This document shows positions 23,255 through 36,206 of a stretch of 64,000 nt of DNA, in pieces. Origin of the DNA: Oasisia sp. SBJ-2009 (lineage: Eukaryota; Annelida; Polychaeta; Sabellida; Siboglinidae); contig OZ024857.1 of NCBI GenBank assembly GCA_964017155.1, forward strand, positions 7,694,690 to 7,758,689, written 5' to 3'. The notes below the pieces were generated by a model. It was not told the DNA's origin. It worked only from the letters and a program-made list of their open reading frames with translations, and searched no databases. The position numbers and the translations under genes are program-made. How positions within the stretch are numbered: position 1 is the first letter of the stretch; each line of letters starts with the position of its first letter.

Positions 23255-23898
23255 TGAACGTGTGCATTTGTGCATGTGTACGCCTATGTATGTGCCATTT
23301 AAAAACAGGCCACAACAGTAGAATTATATATAAACACTCTGGTCGCATGAATAATTTGTGATAATCCGGTATGAATTTGAAAAGCTTTATGATATAATTT
23401 AACTGTGTATTTCACTTCCATGGAAATGTTGGCAAAGGTTTTTTGTTTGCATGCTTCTGGTAAGTGCAGACATGTCCAGGGTGCACCGGGAACAACTGTT
23501 TGCCACTGTGTCAAGGGAATAGAAGAGTTAATCTTATTTAATATTATACACTCTATAATATAAATCAGGAATATATAGTAATTAATTATGTTGCTATCCC
23601 CTTTAGCTTTTCTAGTACTGATATAATTTGTCACCTAAATTCCAATACTGAGTAGTGTGATGTACCAACTGACTATACCACGTTCACTATTTTGTATTTA
23701 GATCATTTGCAATATACGGTTACTGTCTTCAAGATATTTTGGCATAAACTTGACAAATAACGTAGTTTTACATCTGTCACAGCTGTTGTGTTGATTGCTG
23801 GGTTAATGACCATGTCCAATTATGTTTGTGGCTAGACTTCAGCTGACAAAACTCTAGAAAAATCTTTCAAACAGAGCATTTTTGTACAATGTACTCAC

Positions 23899-24225
23899 CA
23901 TTCACCGTTAACATCCCTGTGTCTTGTTCAGTGTCAACTTTGCAAGTATAACAGTCTTCATCCTCCACACGTGTTGGGCTGATGGTGAGTTTGTGAATGT
24001 TTCCATCCACTTGTCCCTCAAATCTGTTATCTGGGTCATTTACTGCTAATCCTGTTTGACTGTCTGGCTTGTATATGTATATCACTGTATCTGTGCCAGT
24101 GCCTTTGTACCATGTCACCCTAAAAGCCTTACTGAGATCTGGATGTGTGCATGTCATTGTGACTCCTTCTCCTTCCCACGCCTCAGATGGAACATCCACT
24201 CTGCTATCTCCAGCATTGGTGTACA
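23899..24225 (-). CDS. Ig-domain exon 1 (gene A)
   Basis: A 327-bp exon, phase 1-1, with acceptor gttttattttcag and donor GTGAGTAC. It encodes 109 codons: YTNAGDSRVDVPSEAWEG at the start, then GVTMTCTHPDL (first cysteine), VTWYKGTGTD (tryptophan) and EDEDCYTCKVD (second cysteine, with an extra nearby cysteine). The longer, more V-like loop between the tryptophan and second cysteine suits a membrane-distal, ligand-facing domain. It is the first Ig exon found downstream of the signal-peptide exon at 39413, across an intron of about 15 kb. An undetected exon in between cannot be excluded. Confidence 0.85.
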
Positions 24226-25419
24226 CTGAAAATAAACAGTTTGTGTAATTCATCTATACATGCTATAGATCACCTGATCTATCAATCAAAGTAATTTTAT
24301 AGATCGTTTTCTCAAAGATATTCCCGTAATAAAAGTTAAACATTTATATGTACTTCAAACCTAACTAATGATGGATTAAAAACCGGTTCACAAACCGGAC
24401 TTTGAATTTTAACACTACAATTGTTCAGAATATTAATTTGTCACTTACATGAGACCACTTTTTATCTTTAACCAGAAGACACCACAATCACATCATTTTA
24501 TGAAACATAAAAAAATTATTTTAACAAACATAAAAAATAAATAGAACTTGCATTTATACTAAATCAGCCATTAAGAATATATAGCTTAAAACATTCAGGC
24601 AGGGTACTGTCCACTTTAACAGGGATATATTGTGTCATTGATATAGCCCCTATCTCTAGTGCCAATGTAACAATTAGTCATGGTGCCACATTAACAATAA
24701 TTGTAAGGCTGGGAATGTTCAGCTTCACTCTGGCTGAGGCCAGGGGTGAGTTTCATGAAGCCTACTTAGCTGTTAGGAATATTTACTTAGCTCTAAGAAG
24801 GTTACCACAGACAATTGTGCCTTTCATGTCCCCCTACTTAAATAAAAATTAGACTATGCTTACCTTACCAGTGGCTTTCATAAAACTTATTCATTTCAAA
24901 CTAGAAATGTTTAACTTTTTTATTTGATTGGGTAGAACACATAAATGTATGTACAAACAAACTAACAAGTGCCAAATATATGCAGTTAATAGAGTTAACA
25001 ACTATCATCCTGTTTCCGCCCTAACAACTATGTATTACATGTTAGCTAACCCCACTTACCCTGACTTGACATACGGAATCATCTCGTCGGTGAACCACAC
25101 ATAAAATTCATTTCACAAAATTATTCATTATGCAGAGATCTTGAATACAATTCGAACATTCCAACTAGCATTCTGATAAACTGGTAAGTTTATTTTGTTT
25201 GATGACTAAAACACCCAAGGTTGTTCAACAATTCATTTTAAAACACATGTAATTTTTTCCAACACATTTAAATGCTCACTGATACTGTCGTGTCAGCGAG
25301 AATACGGCTGTGGCTGACATAGGTGGCAGCAAATCAAAAACCTGCACTTGAAAACATTTGTATACTCATGATTTCTCGTCAGAAAATGTATTGGTTTACA
25401 CTGCAATAAATTGGCGCCA
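24226..25419. other. Intron of gene A with a half-MITE
   Basis: Around 24740-24800 the sequence GAGTTTCATGAAGCCTACTT resembles one end of the MITE at 30476-30992. No other feature is recognised. Confidence 0.35.
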
Positions 25420-25750
25420 CAAGAAAAGTGAATATGACTATGGGTGATTGATTACCCTGTGGATGGGCTCCTGGTGGCCTTCGCTTCAGCAAAACATAGC
25501 ATGCTGCATTATGCAATTCTGAACTGTGGTAGTAATTTTTTTTATTTGATGTATGGATGAGGGTGTATGGGGTCATTCTACTTGTTTATATTTATACTTT
25601 TGTGTGATTTTTATATTTCAATAATGTCCTTAATGTTAATGTCTGTGTTTTAGTGTGATTTGTTGTTGTTGTGATATTTGCCTTTGCATGTTCATACAAG
25701 CACACAAGCAGAACTGTATTTTCCCTGTGGGGATTAATAAAGTATTCTTA
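25420..25750 (+). repeat. Dispersed repeat, copy 1 (LINE-3'-end-like)
   Basis: About 260 bp match 38720-38965 in reverse complement (shared blocks include AAACATAGCATGCT and CAAGTAGAATGA). On this strand it ends in TGTGGGGATTAATAAAGTAT, a common 3' end of non-LTR retrotransposons, followed by (TA)n. It is probably the 3' untranslated end of a LINE. Confidence 0.6.
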
Positions 25751-25756
25751 GCTGAT

Positions 25757-25915
<159 letters not shown>

Positions 25916-26511
25916 GGAGATGATGTAATCGTACTCGAGTATATTGGTCCACAAAGCAAATTAGTTGTACTCGAGTATATTATCGACCCTTAGGAAGATA
26001 AAATGTACATTTTATGAAGTTATCGTGAATAAATAGTTTATTATTATTATTAGTAGTAATGGTATTCACGATTAAATTTTGTTTCACATGAGCAGTTGCA
26101 AGCAAATATATTAGACAGATAGTAGCATCATGACATGTGGACACCTAGAGTACCAATACAGGATTAAATTATGTATATAATACCTCAGAAAGACGTCTGA
26201 TTATTAAGAAAATTACATGGATAGTGGATAGTAGTAATCAGTTAGAACACTAAATTCTGGCACCGCTACAGAACAAGAATGACAGCTGGGAATTCCATGG
26301 AGGTCGCCATTGTGGTAGAAACAGGATATTCATTAACGTATTCATGAAAGTAATCATGGTTATAATTCTAAAGTAATCGTATTCGATTACATTCTAAAGT
26401 AATCGTACTCGTACTTGAGTACATTTGTTTTCTGAGTACTCATAGTCTTACTCATACATCTTCATATTAATCATACTAGTTCTCGATTACAATTGTATTG
26501 TAATCACGCCA

Positions 26512-26518
<7 letters not shown>

Positions 26519-26552
<34 letters not shown>
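26519..26552. repeat. (TA)n microsatellite
   Basis: Short pure TA tract. 25916-26518 is otherwise AT-rich without features, apart from repeated GTAATCGTACTCG-like phrases at 25925, 26390 and 26401. Confidence 0.9.
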
Positions 26553-26555
<3 letters not shown>

Positions 26556-26653
26556 TATATATTTGCATGTATATATATATATATATTAATAAATATAAAA
26601 CATACTATTTTTTGGTTTGGTGTTAAATTGAAAATGAACAAAGGCCTTTATGG

Positions 26654-27598
26654 TGGTGGGCGCTGGGCCATGCTGGCCGGGTGGTTGGTTTCACCCACCT
26701 TTGCTGTTTAGGTTTACTTTAGTATTATAATTATTTTGCATAATATACAACATTTACATTGTATCTGGATTTTTATGAATTATGTGGATTGTGTTATTAT
26801 GTGTATATATGTTTGGCTAAATACAAGCTCTTTTACAAACACATATATGCGTTGTCACTTACAGCAAACGAGTCACGATTCCATATAAACAAGGAGCATT
26901 GTCCCACATAAATACGACATTATGATACAAGTCAAATGCCTTTTATGTGGGCATTGCTCCGAGCCTAAAGACTAACATTTACGGTAATTCCAGCGACTTA
27001 GGCTAGGCAGGGTCACATGACTTTCCACGTGATACTATGGTATAAAAGGGCAGCCGCGCTGTTGCCGCTGCCCAGTGCGAATTACAAAGAAAGAAAGGTA
27101 ACCACACATTGTCATTCGATTGAGTTTTATGTTATTGGTATTTGCCTAATTTGTCTCAATACTGTTAGTGGTTACTGCTCTTCGATATAGTATTCATAGC
27201 ATTGGCAGCTATGTTTGAGGTTCCCACCCACCAGCCCCAGCTACACCTGTGTGTGTGATATTTGTTTGATATGTTGGAAAAGGAAAACTGTATTCTTTGA
27301 TTTGTATCAGGGGTTTTGGGGCGCTGTGACGCTTTCCCCTTGTTTCAACCTGTATCTATATATGTGGTGGTTGGTTTCACCCACCTTTGCTGTTTAGGTT
27401 TACTTTAGTATTATAATTATTTTGCATAATATACAACATTTACATTGTATCTGGATTTTTATGAATTATGTGGATTGTGTTATTATGTGTATATATGTTT
27501 GGCTAAATACAAGCTCTTTTACAAACACATATATGCGTTGTCACTTACAGCAAACGAGTCACGATTCCATATAAACAAGGAGCATTGTCCCACATAAA
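26654..27598. mobile_element. Short element with identical terminal direct repeats
   Basis: Two 232-bp direct repeats (26681-26912 and 27367-27598) look identical by eye. The 11-bp sequence GGCCTTTATGG sits immediately outside at 26643-26653 and 27599-27609, like a target-site duplication. Between the repeats lies a perfect TATA box (TATAAAAG, 27041-27048) and an inverted pair, GGAGCATTGTCCCACATAAA (26893-26912) against TTTTATGTGGGCATTGCTCC (about 26941-26960). It has no coding capacity. It is LTR- or TRIM-like but lacks an obvious primer-binding site, and 27 bp at the left end fall outside the repeat. Confidence 0.55.
27041..27048 (+). promoter_or_regulatory. TATA box inside the terminal-repeat element
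   Basis: TATAAAAG in a GC-richer context, followed about 25 bp later by CCAGTGCGAATTAC, where a transcript could start. It is probably an element promoter; no host gene follows. Confidence 0.4.
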
Positions 27599-27609
27599 GG
27601 CCTTTATGG

Positions 27610-30470
27610 TATGCTATTTAAAATAGTTACTTTGGCGACATGTATTTCAGTAGGGGCCATTGCCTGTATCCCAATCACTGAAAATGTGGAGTGTAGAGTA
27701 TGGTCCCATAACTGCTCGTCAGATTAATATACTGACAAGATGCAGCTACGTTACAGGGATGCATGTGTAGGACTTCCGAATCCCGCCTTTTCTTTGCCAT
27801 CACTTAACTGGGATCAAAGTGCATGAGTCCAGTGCTTGCGCTGGTGGCGCTGCAATCCAGGGGGGATAGGGGAAACAAAAAATAATCATCTATAGTGTGC
27901 TTGATAGCTATATCAACACAAGGGTGCAAAAGTATATAGCCTGGCATGATGAATACTTTCTGGACTAAGATCAAGTTACCTGCTATGGCCAACCAAGCAA
28001 TTTATCTACTGATTTTCTACTGGGTAGTTGGAAGTTTATAACATGAGTACATGAAGTTTAGTACTATACCTGTGTAGGATGTTTAAGAGATGGACGTGAT
28101 CAGCCTCGCTGTATGCCAGCAAATAACACAGATTATCAGTTCTTGTCCTTTACAATAATAGCACATAACAATATAACATATCAAATGTCAGTTATTCACC
28201 ACTTTAGTGTGCAATAAGGAAATGAATGACACAGCTGGGTCGCAATCCTATATTTTATTATTTGTTAATAAGCTATATCATTGCGAAAGTACCTAGGGCT
28301 AGAGAGAGTAGATGACGGGAGGGATGAAATGATAAATAATTGGCTTGGGAACTTTGGCAGTAGGCTCCGGTTGATCGAGGGGAGCATCCGCTATCTCCAG
28401 CAACAGAACATCAAACGAAGTCGAAGAATTATGTGGTTATAAAAATTATTAAAACAGTGTTTTGTGACTCACATTGTACTATTATGACTGTATGTTGTTG
28501 ATTTGCATTATGTTATGAAATATAATTTAGACAACCATGATGGTGTTTATGACAAGCATGATGGTGATGAATTTATTCAATATAAAAATGTAAACATCAA
28601 CATAAAATGCTAGTATACACTTGACTTGTTTCCATTGTAGTCATTCAACTCATTGGTGCTTGGCTGTAATCTATGTAATACGTACCTGATACCTTTCAAC
28701 TCACATGTGCCAGCTGTTCTTATCTTGCATGTTTAGCAATATTTTCATCACAGCAATATATGAATGCATAACATATAACTCAAATTATTATAAACTTATA
28801 TTGCTACATGCCACACTACAATGCACGTGAGACGAGGCAGAGGAGGGGCTAAGATTAAAGCAATCATTTGCCAAGACTTGGATTGGGCAAATGTGTTGGA
28901 GGATACATAGTTTGCAGGAGGCCCACATCTAATTAATCCAGATGAATTAAACATTTTCAACAATGCATATATTTTCAAAATATTTTAATGTGTACATTTG
29001 TTTTCATTCACATTTTCATAATAATATCTTGGATATAGGAAACTAGGATACCGTTTGTCCATACACACTGTGGTTGACACCTTTAAAAAGTATACAGCAT
29101 ACAACAATGACTCGGAAATAAATTTATAAAATCAATTATTCATTTTGAAGAAGGTAGACATGCATAGTATGTCTGAATAGGGAGAATATACTGTTGGCAT
29201 CTCAATAACACCTTATTTTGTCATTTCCAACATTCACTTTGACATGGATACAACCTCCAGCTGAACCACAAAATGTCAAATATAACATATGTAGTAGTTA
29301 TTACATGACAGGCCCTGAACAAATTTGTACATTGAAAATAAAACAGAAAATATGAATGCGCTATGCTTGGGAGTATTCAAATAATTCTATAATAATATCT
29401 ACGATAAGGTATCACTATAATTAAAAATACCAGGGTAATTTTAATTTCATGTAATGACAATATACACGTAATAAATTACAACCCTGCTTAGGTATCAACA
29501 TGTAGATGCTGCTGCAGCCGAACATTTCTTGCTGCCTTTCTTGTGGAATGGTTTAGGTCATACATGAAATATTATGTTAAACAGCTGTATATTTATTGAC
29601 TATAGCATTGAACACTCCATAATGTCAACTCTAGTACCATGATGCCTGTTTTTGTGTGCTGAATTTGAATATATGCTTTTCTTTTCAGATCAACACTCAA
29701 CAGTAAACTGAACAGTGAACTATTGTGCTTAACACCACTAGTTCCACAAGTTAATAACCTATACTCCACAAGATCCCTGACAAGATTCCACAACCATGGG
29801 CTGTGCAAGATGCTGCAGATTAAATGTCATGTGAATATCAACTGGGGGATCTCAGTTGTGTGTTGCATCCGTGACAGACTCCCCAGTACCGATAGTGTGT
29901 GCACTGACTTGAGTGACTTCCAGACCAGTCAGTTACCCAGACTGACTAGATACCAATATAGAATGCAGGTTGCTTGACATGCAAATATGGTGCTGTCTGA
30001 CTAGCTTTGCAGTTCATGATAGAACGGTGGGTGCTATGGTCTGGCAAATATGGCATGAGCCTTCGGTCAACCTCTCTCGACACTATAAGACAGGTTCAGC
30101 ATTCTTTGGTGAATTACATCGGCTTGGACATCAATGGCATTACTGTGTGAGTTCACTATCTTTAATGGTACTCAGGGTGCACCATAGTTTTAGGTAGCTG
30201 GTAGTCCGGCTGCCATTTGCAAGTCATTATAGCTAGTCCATTGGGACTGCTCTTCTAAAACTACTTGTCCAGGACGATCGGACCGGCCTTATTTTGCAGC
30301 CTGGGTACTGCATACCAGATTCCTGACATTTTGCTGTGCATCCACATCTACCTATACAAAAAACAAAGTGACAATTAACATGGCTCTGACACGTATGATA
30401 TTTCATATGTGATGATACATTTAGCAAAAGTCAACAATACAATTGTTTGGTATTCATGTTGTAAACTTTA
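27610..30470. other. No supported gene
   Basis: There are scattered short coding-like stretches. On the minus strand near 27810-27960 one reads YILLHPCVDIAIKHT, and near 28300-28440 one reads LEIADAPLDQP followed by YHFIPPVIYSL. On the plus strand an acceptor-like tttcttttcag at about 29688 precedes a 90-codon open frame to 29977. None has a recognisable family, consistent splice pattern or neighbour. They may be transposon debris. Confidence 0.3.
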
Positions 30471-30475
30471 CATGC

Positions 30476-30992
30476 CAGGGCCCAGTTTCATGGAGCATAC
30501 TTAGGACGTCGTAGCGGTCGATAACCCGTAGAAAGCCTAAAACGTCGTAAAATTACACTAGATGCATTTCATGAGTCTGCTCCATAGTTGCACTTAGCTG
30601 CACCATATATTTAGTAGGCGTAACTTTACGCTAGTTGAAATATTTACGGTGTGCTCCGAAGTTGAAATATGTACAGTATGCTCCTGACACACCCACTCTC
30701 AACATTATTATTTGTAATGTTTACACTGGTGACTGGATATCCTTTACATTCATCATAGCTTCCCATTTGCTATACGAACGACAAAGGCGGCAGTTAGAAA
30801 GAAAAAGGTTGTTCAGACACAGCACAAATACAGGAATTCCCCACAGCGACCTAACTAGGTCAATACTACCCGGTATGTTGATTTAGCTGCCTGAATGCTA
30901 AAGTGGTCTCATGAAAAAATGTGTTGTTAGCTGCAACCAGTAGACCATGTAATTACGCGTAAAGTTACATGGCTTCATGAAACTGGGCCCTG
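30476..30992. mobile_element. MITE with GGGCCCAGTTTCATG termini
   Basis: The left end CAGGGCCCAGTTTCATG and the right end (reverse complement) CAGGGCCCAGTTTCATG match over about 20 bp. ACATG flanks both sides (30471-30475 and 30993-30997), consistent with a target duplication of about 5 bp. It is about 517 bp with no coding frame of note (an 83-codon frame at 30635 looks accidental). A partial relative lies near 24740. Confidence 0.7.
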
Positions 30993-31121
30993 ACATGTGG
31001 TACTTTACTAAGAGCTGTTAAATCAAACAACATATTGACTAATATACGAAGCATTCAGCCACACTTAAATTATTATGTGAAGACTAACTATATAAAATAA
31101 AAGTTTCCACCACTATCTGTA

Positions 31122-33007
31122 GCCGGTGTCATATATAGAATATGGACCCGGGGGTAAAGTGACCCACGGGTCACTATTCTATATTAATACACTTTTCCAG
31201 ATTTTTAGTTATAGCAAAATGACCCGCCCTATAGAAAAATGACCCACCCCATATTTCAGGGATATATATTTGAAATAATGGTTTTAATCACAATATTAAA
31301 TTACAGTACATAACCAACTATTTAATTTCAAAAGATGATATACAATCTTAAATTTAGGTCACCAGATAAAAATGAAAAAGTTTTTTTTATTTCTGTGTTG
31401 AACCTGTTAGCAAAGGTCATTGATATTTTTTAAATATCCAATTCTTTCATACTGTGTAAAATTCAAGGATTTCAAAGCCTTTTATACTATAAAAACATGT
31501 TTTGGGTGGCTCTAGGGATGGGAGGTCATATTTCCATGGTATAACTACAAGGTATATTGACCGTGCCTCATTATACATAGAAAACTGTAAACCTTTGCCA
31601 ATTTGGATAGCTACGGGTTTGTAGTATTATCATATAAACATCACAGAGAAATGTCTACTTCATACATGTAATAGCTAAGTTTGTTTTGGGTGGTTGTAGG
31701 GGTGGGGGGTCATATTTCTATGGTATGGTATATTGAACCATGGCTTGTTATACATAGAAAACTGTAAACCTCTGCCAATTTGGATAATTATGGGCTTGTA
31801 GTTGTATCATACAAACATCACAGAGAAATGTATATTTGGTAATAGCTATATTTGGTTTTGATGGCTGTAGGGGTGGGTCATATTTCTATGGTATATTATA
31901 TTGACCTGAGGCTAGATACACATAGAAAACTGTAAAACTTTGCCAATTTGGATAGTTATGGCTTTGTAGATTTATTATACAAACATCACAGAGAAATGTC
32001 TACCTGGTAATAGCAAAGTTTCTTTTTGATGGTTGAAGGGTTGAGTCACATTTCTATGGTATTGTATACTGACCCGTGGCTTGTTATATATATATATATA
32101 TATATAAAATATGTTGTACATAAAAAACTGTAACTTTCCCCAATTTGAATAGTTACGGGCTTGTAGTTTTATGAAGAAATAAATTACAAGCCCATAACCA
32201 TCCAAACTGTCAAAGCTTTACACTTTTCTATGTATAACAAGCTACGGGTCAATATACTATACCATAGTAAGTCAGAAATGTGACCCCCCCCCCGCTGTAA
32301 AACATTTATTTGGTAATTATCAAATGGATATTTACCGTGATGCTTGTATGGATCATTCAAGGTCACATAACCATATAAATTGGCAAATATTGTTATAGCA
32401 TTTACTATGAGCCCCGGGTCAATATACTATACCATAGAACTATGACCCCTCTCTGTAAAACATGTATTTGTTTTTTATCAAATTATATTTACTGTGATGT
32501 TTGTATGAATCATACATGGTCATATAACCATATAAATTGTCAAATATGTTATAATATTTACCATGATGAGCCCCGGGTCAATATACTATACCATAGATAT
32601 ATGACCCCCCATCTCATTTCATTTGCCTAAGGCAGGTAGCAGAACATGGACCAATTAGAATGTTTTCCATGAAATTTATCACAAAATAAAATACTGGTGT
32701 TGGTGCAAGTGTCAATAAAATATGCCCATTGAGGATTGTCAGTTTGAAAAGGAGATCTTTCACTGGAAAAAATATTATGGCATAACAAAAATTATTATTA
32801 TTATTAATGTATCAAAGGTAAATGTGGGATAAATATAAACAAAACATTACCTTCAATGTAATTAATACTCAAATGCATACAAAAAAAGAAAAATCCATGA
32901 AGAAACATGGGTAAGTAATTTTTCCATAGGAGGGGTCAATTTTCTAGTATAGTATTTTGACCCCTGGGTCACTTTTCTACGCAGGTCAATATTCTATCTG
33001 ACACCAG
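31122..33007. mobile_element. Foldback element with internal tandem repeats
   Basis: The termini are imperfect inverted repeats of about 50 bp (shared blocks GGTGTCA, TAGAATAT, AAGTGACCCA, GGGTCA), each flanked by TA. Inside, a 165-185-bp unit occurs four times in one orientation (marker TCATATTTCTATGGTAT near 31523, 31711, 31876 and 32043). It then occurs about three times inverted (marker GGGTCAATATACTATACCAT at 32246, 32415 and 32574). The switch is at a palindrome near 32155-32205. No transposase is present. The build is that of a non-autonomous foldback or Tc1-like MITE derivative. Confidence 0.7.
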
Positions 33008-33009
33008 TA

Positions 33010-34978
33010 CTCTTCATATAGATGGGTAAACATATAGCGATTGCACATGTAACTCTCAAACACATGGCAAGGACCCCGACTAGTTTAATCACTTTTCTGT
33101 GAGTTGTAAACACCAACAAAGTTATATATATATATATATATTATATTTTACAATCAATATATAGTTAACTTACTATACTTTGTTATTATTGCTATTTATT
33201 ATGTACACATTATATGTATATAGTATGTATGTACTTTGTATCTAGAAAGTCAAATCTATCTAAGAAAACTTTGTAAATATTTTGGACATGTGATTTGTAA
33301 AAACTTGTCAGACGAGTATGGCATTCGAGCCAAAGTGAGACAGGCTTGTATGCCAACTTTCAAAGAGAAATATGTTTGATAAAACATCCATTTATGTTCT
33401 ACTGCTGTAAAATAAGCTATTTACAGCATGTTTCCGGTTCGGTAATATGTATAATGCATGCATTATGAGTAAACTTTACAATTTTAAGTTAATTTACAGG
33501 ATTTTGTTGTGTACCAATTCTTTCAGGATATTGAACAATTTGCACATGGGATGTAGTGTTAGGCACACATTTGCAATAGGTAATGTCATCTCGGGTAAAG
33601 GCATAATTTGAAAGGCTAATAAATGGGATTAATGTTATTCGAACTAACCAGCATTTGACATACCATGTATTAGTGCTGGATTTGTTTGTGAATGAATGAA
33701 TCGTGATAAAAGTAACTGGTATTTGTTATGTACCAAACATGTTTTCAACCTTTTCCTAATTTGTTATTATTGCTTTATTTTTAATCTGATGTACATGTCA
33801 TATTAAAAATAAATATATATCACATCCAGTGTTTTTACCTGTAGTTGTTATTTTATCGTGCTTGCCATTATATTGTAGTCAATCTTGCTAAAAAGTTTCA
33901 ATAAAACGTATTTATTTTATATTTCGTCTTTGCTTTAGTCCACATGCGTTTCCAACAACATAAAATTTATCAATGCTACCCGTACTGCAAAATACACATG
34001 CAGACAATTAAAATATCATACTCAGGCGTTGGTTCAGAAATCGATTCTAGGGGACACAAAAACTTCCACTGGCAGATGAATCAAATGATGTAGGTTAAAC
34101 ACCACCATAACTTACGCTATCTTATCTGAAGTCATGATATTGGAAAATGCCACAACTTATTATTATCACCTAGACTGGAGCACATTACAAACACTCTGGG
34201 CAACTAAATTATATTATGATTTATGACAGGTCTGGAGGTATACCAAATTTCTAAGGTCTGGTAGCCCGGCAAACAAGGAAACACTTCTGAACCAGTTGGC
34301 ATGTGTCATACTGGTTTATAATTGGTACCGCTCCACCAGTGTGTGTTTTTGTGTGTATTCATGTGTTCTGCCTGTTGTCACAAGTTTTTAACTAGTTTGA
34401 CATGAGTCATACTGGGTCAGAACTGGTACGGTTTCACTGGTACGTGTCATCATGTGAAAAACTAGTGATTTCACTGTAAACATGTGTCAACACAACAAAT
34501 TTGTTCACAGAATCTGGTGAATTTACGTACGGGAACACGAGGATTGAGTCAGCTGAACTAGTGAATTCATTCACAGAACATGTGAAATCACGGGTCATTG
34601 ACATTGTTTGCTGGGAGGAGCCCAGGCCCCTTGCATTCACAACTGACATATACACCTGTAGTGTTCGTTGATTGTACAGTGTATACATGTATAATTTTTA
34701 TAAAAGCCAGGCCTGTTGACTGAGTAAAGTGTACATACCACAACATGTATTTACCTGAGCCGAGGCTGAGATGAATAGCTATGCTGCATATACTCTGTGC
34801 CCCTATGGTGATGACACGTTCTGAAAATATGACATCAGACATGTATTCAAATTTTAATATACTTGCAAAAGTTACAAAGCTGTTGTCTTTTGTGACGGCT
34901 ATATAGGCATCTTATTATGGACTTCCTACGTTAAAACTGCGCGGATAGTCTACTACGGTAGGGCTACGCTAATCTATT
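33010..34978. other. AT-rich spacer
   Basis: Contains a short (TA)n at 33123-33141 and a loosely duplicated segment of about 100 bp (34290-34340 and 34390-34445, both with GTCATACTGG and a GGTAC-containing phrase). No gene is recognised. Confidence 0.4.
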
Positions 34979-35720
34979 CCCAGATAGCCAAACGATATTG
35001 GCCCAATATCGGCCCGATCTCGGCCATCTCGGCACCGACATCGGCCCGATCTCGGCATACGACATCGGGCCGATCTCGGGCATCTCGGCCCTATGTCGAA
35101 CCGAGATAAACGACATCGGCCCGATCTAGGTTTTGCACATGGGATCGATCTCGGTCCGATCTCGGCAATCTCGGCTGCATCTATAGCATGCCTAGATGAA
35201 ACCGATATAGCCTAGATGCAGCTGAGATCCCCGAGATCGGACCGAGATCGGACCGAGATCGGTGAGATCCCCGAGATCGGACCGAGATCGGACCGATCTC
35301 GGTGAGATCCCCGAGATCGGATCGATCTCGGCAATCTCGGTTGCATCTAGGCTATATCGGTTTCATCTAGGCAGTATGCCTAGATGAAACCGTTATAGCC
35401 AATATTACTTGGATACACTATAGGCTAGCTGTGTGTGGCTTAATGAGTAGGTAACAAAGAATGCAATGACATGTTTTGTTTTATTTTCATCACACAGTGG
35501 CAAAGTTTCCAAGGTTCTTCTCTTAGCCCTGTCCCCATTCCAGTCTTTGGGCCCCATGAACCATTTGGACAGACACTTCTGGATGGCGTTTTCTGTAGGG
35601 CCTACGAGGTGTCTTCATTTCTTCTGATGTCTTCTGCAATTAAAATGAAAGAGATATTAAGCTAGATACCATCTATATTTAACTATATCACAGACTGAGC
35701 AACAAAATAATTGTTTACAA

Positions 35721-35723
<3 letters not shown>

Positions 35724-35791
<68 letters not shown>

Positions 35792-36206
35792 TAGTTTTGT
35801 AAACTATATATATATATATATATTCAATTTGTGGCATGAATTTATATGCGCACGCTTGATTCTGTGGAAGATTATATACATTTGTTTTTTATATAATTGT
35901 TTACAAAACTATATATATATATATATATAGTTTTGTAAGCAATTATATAAAAAACAAATGTATATAATCTGCCACAGAATCAAGCGTGCGCATATAAATT
36001 CATGCCACAAATTGAATATATATATATATATATTATATAGTTTACAAAACTATGTATATATATATATATATAGTTTTGTAAACAATTAAACAAAACTATA
36101 TATATATATATAGTTTTGTAAACAATTATATAAAAAACAAATGTATATAATCTTCCACAGAATCAAGCGTGCGCATATAAATTTATGCCACAAATTGAAT
36201 TGAAAT
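35724..36206. repeat. TA-centred nested palindromes of a LINE 3' end
   Basis: A segment of about 92 bp (markers GCGCACGCTTGATTCTGTGG and ATGTATATAATC) occurs at 35823-35912 in one orientation, then inverted at 35929-36019 and again inverted at 36109-36203. (TA)n tracts flanked by TTTACAAAACTATA separate them. The last copy is continuous with the 3' untranslated region of the minus-strand LINE at 36207-37190, so the segment is that LINE's 3' end. Confidence 0.75.
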
